A stretch of 64,000 nt of DNA from positions 4,100,243-4,164,242 of the forward strand of contig NC_049907.1 of the NCBI RefSeq assembly GCF_001411555.2, read 5' to 3'. Below are positions 58,984 through 64,000 of the stretch, piece by piece. Both the position numbers and the translations under genes were made by a program. The notes beneath the pieces were generated by a model. The model searched no databases. It was not told where the DNA came from and saw only the letters and a list, made by a program, of their open reading frames with translations. How positions within the stretch are numbered: position 1 is the stretch's first letter; each line of letters starts with the position of its first letter. This DNA is from Juglans regia. Lineage: Eukaryota > Streptophyta > Magnoliopsida > Fagales > Juglandaceae.

Positions 58984-60454
58984 AGTACAACCTTGAATGG
59001 GATTCAATGGAGGAGTTGGGAAAAGATGGGGAAAGCTAAGGGAAAGGGAGGGTTGGGATTTAGAGACATGGCAAGTTTTAACTCAGCCCTTCTTGCTAAA
59101 CAAGCTTGGAGATTGTTACAAAGTCCTCATTCTGTGGTTGCTAAGATTTATAAATAAAATACTTTAGAAACACCTCTATAACAGAAGCAAGCTTGGGGAA
59201 TGCACCCTCTCTAATATGGAGGAGTGTATGGAGTTCTTTGGGTTTATTAAAGGAGGGGCTAAGATGTAAAGTTGGGAATGGAGCAAAAAATTAGCATTTG
59301 GAGTCATAAATGGCTACAAACCCCATCATCCTTTTGTGTCTAATCCCTTATCTCGAAGCTAGATGCTAATGCAAAAGTCAAAGACCAAATTGATGATGCA
59401 TGAACTAAAGGAGTGGAATGAGAGGCTTAGCAGATCAGTTTTCAATATAGAAGAAGTTGACCACATATGCAGTATTCCATTAAGCACAATGGATGTGGAG
59501 GACAAACTAATATGGTTTCCCTCTAGAAAATGAATTTTCTCAGTTAAGAGTCCATATTTTCTGAAAGAGTCTGGAAAGAAGGCAGTGGTGGGGGAAACTT
59601 CAAGGGAGGCTGAGATGGACAGTAAGTGGAAGAACATATGGGACATGCAAATTCCTGGAAAGGTAAAAAATTTTATGTGGAAGGTAGGGAATAATCTTCT
59701 TGCTACCCAGGGTAATCTGTTTGCAAAAAAGTAGTTGAAAACCCTTAATGTCATATCTGTTTGAGAGGTGAAGAGACAGTTATGCATGTACTTTGGCATT
59801 GCCCTGTTGCTAGTGATGTGTGGGCTGGGACTCACAAAGCAATTAAGAAGTGGAGAGTAAATGAAGATGATCTGTTAAAGCTATGGGAGGTTTTGTCATG
59901 GAAGCTTAATAAGGGTAAGCTAGAAGATGCTACAATCATCATGAGGGGTTTGTGGATTATAAGAAACAGTTACTGCCTAGTTCCATGGCCTTTCTTATAG
60001 CAGCTTATTGTGGATCAAGAAGCAATGTGGAGCAGCCTGATACAGCAGAGTGCTTTGCACTAAGAAAGGCCATAGAACTATGCAGTGACTCGAGTCTCAA
60101 CATGAAAGTGACATTTTAAGGGGATGCTCAAAACATTGTAAAAGAAGTAAATGATTCAAATGAAGATCTATCTTGCAATGGAAGCATCATTGAAGATTCA
60201 GAGTTATTTTTAATTACGTGGTCCAATTGGACATGAGTGCAGTATACAAATAGAAAAACAAATGTAGTTGCTCACAACTTGGCTAAGGTAGCTATAAAGT
60301 CAAATGTAGAGAAAATATGGTTAGAAGAGGGACCAGTTTTCATTTCTTCCTGTTTACAGAAAGATAAGGAAGGCATTGTAGACATTGTTCTATAAATGAA
60401 TGAAAGAAGGAGGTATTATTTTCAAAAAAAAAAAAAAAAGTACAAACCTTGAAT
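58984..60454 (+). pseudogene. LINE C, 5'-truncated, with poly(A) and target duplication
   Basis: The body is 58999-60438. Frames give WRSWEKMGKAKGKGGLGFRD, SFNSALLAKQAWRLLQS, a zinc-binding segment (HICLRGEETVMHVLWHCP) and RNase H remnants ending in NVVAHNLAK-type sequence near 60290. A poly(A) of about 15 lies at 60424-60439. AGTACAACCTTGAAT (58984-58998) before it matches AGTACAAACCTTGAAT (60439-60454) after it with one extra base. Many stops. Confidence 0.88.
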
Positions 60455-60870
60455 AACAAAATTTGCGGAGGAAAAAAAATAGTCAATTGGATTACAACTA
60501 TAGGATAATATCATCAATCAGGCCAACATACGCATTTCTCTTTCCGAAAGACATATTATAATTAATTTAGTATTCACTTTTTTTATTTATTTATTATTAA
60601 TTAATTAAAAAAATCCAAAATTAAAAATAGCTACCTTTCACAAAATTCCCTAAAACCAAACATCCATTCGATTATTTCACATGTCAAGAGAAAACAATAG
60701 TACTCATATTTCATGGGGTTATTCAAAATAAAAATAATAAAATTATAAAAAGTCCAGAAATAATACACAATGCACAATTTGGCAAAAGAGATACCTAGGT
60801 TAAGGATATCAAATTAATCTCACATGTCTAGGAAAAATTTGCACATACAGTGAGAGAAAGATATATAGTT
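60455..60870. other. Intergenic, AT-rich
   Basis: Nothing recognised. Confidence 0.35.
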
Positions 60871-61197
60871 AAAAGCGTGCATGACTCCACTAGCTAATGG
60901 CCGGCTACGAGTAGTACTACGTCAACGGCTTCAAAATTCTAAGAATCTAATCCACTAATTTGCTTTTTGAGTGTGTTTTGGAGTCAATGGAGTAATCACC
61001 ACGGGCGCACATCACACGCATACGGCGTTTAAAAGCGTGCATGATTCCACTACCTAATGACTACGCGTAGTACTGCTACGTCATACGTACGGCTCCAAAA
61101 TTCTAATCCACGAATTTTCTTTCTCGAGTGACTCGAGTGTGTTTTGGAGTCAATGGAATCAATTATCACCACGGACGCACATCACACGCTTCGGCGT
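60871..61197. repeat. Diverged tandem duplication, two units of about 160 bp
   Basis: Unit 1 is 60871-61030 and unit 2 is 61031-61197. Both start AAAAGCGTGCATGA and contain GTGTTTTGGAGTCAATGGA and CGCACATCACACGC. Similar sequence lies at about 21680-21745 in the sister flank. Confidence 0.8.
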
Positions 61198-61647
61198 ACA
61201 AGAATATTAACACTAATGGAGTCAATCACCAAACATTTCGAGTTTTGATATTTATCATCTACATGAGATACTATACATTATTCTTATTTTTATTCTTTTT
61301 AAACTAATTGAATTCTTCTACTCATTATTCATACATCACACATTTGATGAGAGAAAAAAATAAAAATAAAAATAATGTGTAGTGTATGAAAATGATAAAT
61401 AAAATTTTTCATTTTGATAACAACATATTAGCCCCAAGTGGATCGATTCTTTTGCAAATAAACATGGATAGAGTGAGTTTTACATTATTTATTATTGTTA
61501 GTGTGAGTCTCTCAATTAAAGAACATTAAATAATCAATATATATATATACCTATTTTATATATTTATTGATCATCATCTTGTTCTTTTTCTCTAATCCTT
61601 TAAGTTGGAGCAAAAACTATTCATCCCACTGTGTAGCCATCGGACTA

Positions 61648-61715
61648 ATTATTATGTTTAATGCATTAAACATAATAATGCATTCCTTGTAAAGCATATG
61701 CTTTACAAGGAATGC
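61648..61715. repeat. Two abutting perfect palindromes (32 and 36 bp)
   Basis: The palindrome at 61648-61679 has centre AATGCATT. The palindrome at 61680-61715 has centre GCATATGC. Both are perfect with no spacer inside or between. The sister flank near 23400-23440 has the unpalindromed form TTATGTTTAATGCTTTATAA. Confidence 0.93.
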
Positions 61716-62157
61716 CCCATCTAAAAAGATTTTATAAAAATAAAATTACAAATTGATGTAAGCCGTAGTACATTAAATTGTAAAAATTCTTTTTATAGCA
61801 ATACTTACACTTTATATCGAGCCATATCAATTTTTAAATTTATTTTTATAAAATTATTTTATAAATATATCACTTCTCTAATTAGAAAATGGAAAAATGA
61901 AAATCATTTTAACAAGGTTTTTCAATGTAACGAGATTTGTGCATCAAGAAAGGAGAATAATTCACGTTTTTGTTTGAGTATTTCTGAAATCAAATTTGCT
62001 CATTCTCGAAGTTATTTATTTTTTATTTTGAGTCCAAAAAAATGAAAAATAAATATGGATAAATTTAATTCATTAACATTCTGTCGAATTTTTACTATTT
62101 TGGAAAATTTAGTTATGCATAATTAACGATAAATGACTGGTAAAAGCCGGACCCATA

Positions 62158-62205
62158 TTGACTTCCATGAGCCTTAATGGTTGTGGCTTCACTTCCTTTA
62201 TATTA
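62158..62205 (+). promoter_or_regulatory. Putative promoter of LRR kinase 2: one W-box and a TATA box
   Basis: TTGACT at 62158-62163 and TATATTA at 62199-62205, co-linear with the promoter at 24165-24207. The proximal W-box position reads TTGTGG (62181-62186). Confidence 0.4.
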
Positions 62206-62291
62206 GTAGCTTAACACTGCTCTGTTATCATCTTCACTACTTCATTTCATGCTTCTTCATAAACATTCTCATAATCCTCTCTCCTGCACTC

Positions 62292-64000
62292 ATGGTGCTC
62301 ATAGGAAATCTGTTCCCTCTATTGCTATTGGGTTTTCTATTTGTGCAGTACTCATGCATGTTTCAATTGATCCAATCTTTTAACAATTTTACAGACCAAT
62401 CTGTTCTCATTGCCTTTAAATCTGGAATCAGTTCTAGTCCAAATAAAACCATCTTGGCTACTAACTGGTCCACAACACCAAACTCAATCTGCAATTGGAT
62501 TGGGGTCTCCTGTAGTCGACGTAGGCAAAGAGTCACCGCTTTGGACCTTTCCTACATGGGTCTCCATGGCACCATTTCTCCTCATATTGGTAACCTTTCC
62601 TTCCTAGTCTCACTTGATCTTTCTAACAACAGCTTCTTTGGTTTTATTCCGCATGAGATCAGTCATCTACATCGCTTGAGAATACTCATTTTGTCATTCA
62701 ATCAATTGGAAGGAAGCATCCCTCCTTCCATTCATAATTGTCAAAAGCTTCGCAAGGTAAGTTTTGATTCGAACCGTCTTATTGGTGCAATTCCATCGTC
62801 ATTTGGCAATTTGTCAATGTTGGAGTTCTTGAATTTGCAGCGTAATAGTCTCACTGGTCCATTTCCTCCGATCATCTTTAACATATCTTCTCTAAACGTT
62901 TTTGCTGTTACGTCTAATCACATCTTGGGACCTCTTCCGAATGATCTTTGTAGCCACTGTCCCAATCTTAGAGCACTTTATTTCTCGGATAACAAATTTG
63001 GCGGTCAGCTCCATTCGCAATTTAATAATTGTGGGGAGCTTACAATTTTATCTTTGTCATTCAATAAATTCGATGGGAGTATTTCAAAAGCTCTAATTGG
63101 TAATTTACAAAAGCTTGAAATCCTATATCTTGGAAGTAACAGTTTCACTGGTATCATTCCTTCTACCATATGTAATTTGTCAAGGTTGCAAGAATTCGGA
63201 ATTGAGGATAATCACATCCAAGGAAGCATTCCGACTGATTTGTGGCATCTTCAGAAGTTAATTGTTTTGTATTTGGGAAGGAATAACTTCAAAGGGGCAG
63301 TACCTCAAAAAGTCTTCAACCTTTCTTCTTTACAACGCATCGACTTCGAGCAAAATTCCCTATCTAGTTATCTTCCATCACTAGATTCAGGGCAATCTTG
63401 CCCTAATCTTGAAGAACTTTTACTTGGTAGCAATAAACTTATTGGTCAAATCCCATCCTATCTTTCAAATTGTTCCAAGCTCATCATAGTAGACTTTCAT
63501 GAAAACTTATTCTCTGGATCAATTCCCAAAAGTCTTGGAAACTTGAAGAACCTCCAACAACTTTTTTTGAATGCAAATCAGCTAATAGGCCGTGAGGCTA
63601 CAGATCAAGAGACCAATTTCATTTCATCTTTATCCAATTGTAGATTTTTGACAAGTTTATACTTGAGCAATAATCCATTGGGTATAACAATTCCAGATTC
63701 CATTCAAAACTTTTCGGCTTCCTTTCAAATCTTTCTTGCAGGCAATTGCCAAATAAAGGGTCATATTCCTATGGGAATGGGTTTTTTGAAAGGCTTGATC
63801 TGGCTTGATTTGGGAGGTAACAATTTGACTGGAAATATCCCTTTCACAATCAGTGGTTTAGAAAGATTACAAAGATTGAATCTTTACAATAACATGATTG
63901 AAGGATTGATTCTAGAAGAGATATGCCAATTAAGGAATTTGGGAGAGCTAGATCTCTCAAACAATAGAATCTCTGGAGTCATCCCAAATTGCATTTCAAA
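62292..64000 (+). CDS. Second LRR receptor-like kinase, 5' part, open to the window edge
   Basis: ATG 62292 opens MVLIGNLFPLLLLGFLFVQY, a signal peptide nearly identical to that of the gene at 24301, followed by the LRR cap (NWIGVSCSRRR) and leucine-rich repeats. The frame stays open for 569 codons to position 64000; the rest of the repeats, the transmembrane helix and the kinase lie beyond. It is co-linear with residues 1-about 568 of the first gene, with small indels (an extra Ser/Thr-Thr in the cap, a shorter SLDSGQS segment). Changes concentrate in variable positions of the repeats, as expected for ligand-facing residues, but I have not measured this. It is a tandem paralogue of the same subfamily, probably a plasma-membrane immune receptor. 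Confidence 0.9.
   Translation, partial: MVLIGNLFPLLLLGFLFVQYSCMFQLIQSFNNFTDQSVLIAFKSGISSSPNKTILATNWSTTPNSICNWIGVSCSRRRQRVTALDLSYMGLHGTISPHIGNLSFLVSLDLSNNSFFGFIPHEISHLHRLRILILSFNQLEGSIPPSIHNCQKLRKVSFDSNRLIGAIPSSFGNLSMLEFLNLQRNSLTGPFPPIIFNISSLNVFAVTSNHILGPLPNDLCSHCPNLRALYFSDNKFGGQLHSQFNNCGELTILSLSFNKFDGSISKALIGNLQKLEILYLGSNSFTGIIPSTICNLSRLQEFGIEDNHIQGSIPTDLWHLQKLIVLYLGRNNFKGAVPQKVFNLSSLQRIDFEQNSLSSYLPSLDSGQSCPNLEELLLGSNKLIGQIPSYLSNCSKLIIVDFHENLFSGSIPKSLGNLKNLQQLFLNANQLIGREATDQETNFISSLSNCRFLTSLYLSNNPLGITIPDSIQNFSASFQIFLAGNCQIKGHIPMGMGFLKGLIWLDLGGNNLTGNIPFTISGLERLQRLNLYNNMIEGLILEEICQLRNLGELDLSNNRISGVIPNCIS

Noticed and set aside
1..64000. tRNA, rRNA or small structured RNA genes
   Set aside because: I scanned for tRNA-like A/B boxes and cloverleaf patterns by eye and saw none convincing; the tRNA-like words found are retrotransposon primer sites.

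Overview
The window is nuclear DNA from a eudicot plant, very probably a woody one. It holds intron-containing plant genes, non-RD LRR receptor kinases and dense layers of plant-type Copia, LINE, CACTA, TRIM and MITE elements. Several AT-rich MITEs with CGTTTGGATG ends resemble families I associate with walnut/hickory relatives (Fagales); that placement is inference only.

Layout. 1-3524: 5' two-thirds region of a PYROXD2-like FAD oxidoreductase gene (minus strand, eight exons seen, runs off the left edge). 3525-7908: intergenic with two MITE-like elements. 7909-8640: a RADIALIS-like single-MYB gene. 8636-18911: transposon block made of a Copia element with one internally placed LTR, a CACTA (TNP2) transposase fragment, arrays of a TTCGAA-centred repeat around a broken plant-transposon ORF, and a CACTA-type terminus. 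18912-24300: duplicated LRR-kinase flank with an LRR-kinase relic split by a TRIM. 24301-29897: a two-exon LRR receptor kinase (1103 aa). 30642-41808: solo LTR, LINE fragment, a chimeric LTR element filled with host-gene pieces, and a dead Copia element. 42440-52068: a TRIM split by a LINE, which is itself split by a second LINE and by a MITE. 53061-53401: a complete TRIM. 54000-62291: second copy of the LRR-kinase flank, carrying LINE, MITE and palindromic rearrangements. 62292-64000: 5' part of a second LRR receptor kinase, a close tandem paralogue of the first.

The most unusual object is the minus-strand LTR element at 32947-36484. It has two LTRs, a primer-binding site, a short gag-like start and a purine tract, but no recognisable pol. 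Its body is a string of same-strand, broken pieces of histone H3, Mn-superoxide dismutase, EF-1alpha, enolase, a PERK-type kinase and queuine tRNA-ribosyltransferase, plus two blocks I could not identify. It looks like a retroelement that picked up host mRNAs by repeated template switching.

Other strong signals are: a TRIM (TSD ATAGT) whose halves lie 9.3 kb apart because of nested insertions; a pair of abutting perfect palindromes (32 and 36 bp) whose simpler form is still present in the sister duplication; and 8-bp-TSD MITEs whose removal restores the reading frames they interrupt. The live host genes are PYROXD2-like, RADIALIS-like and the two LRR kinases; the rest is transposon or relic.
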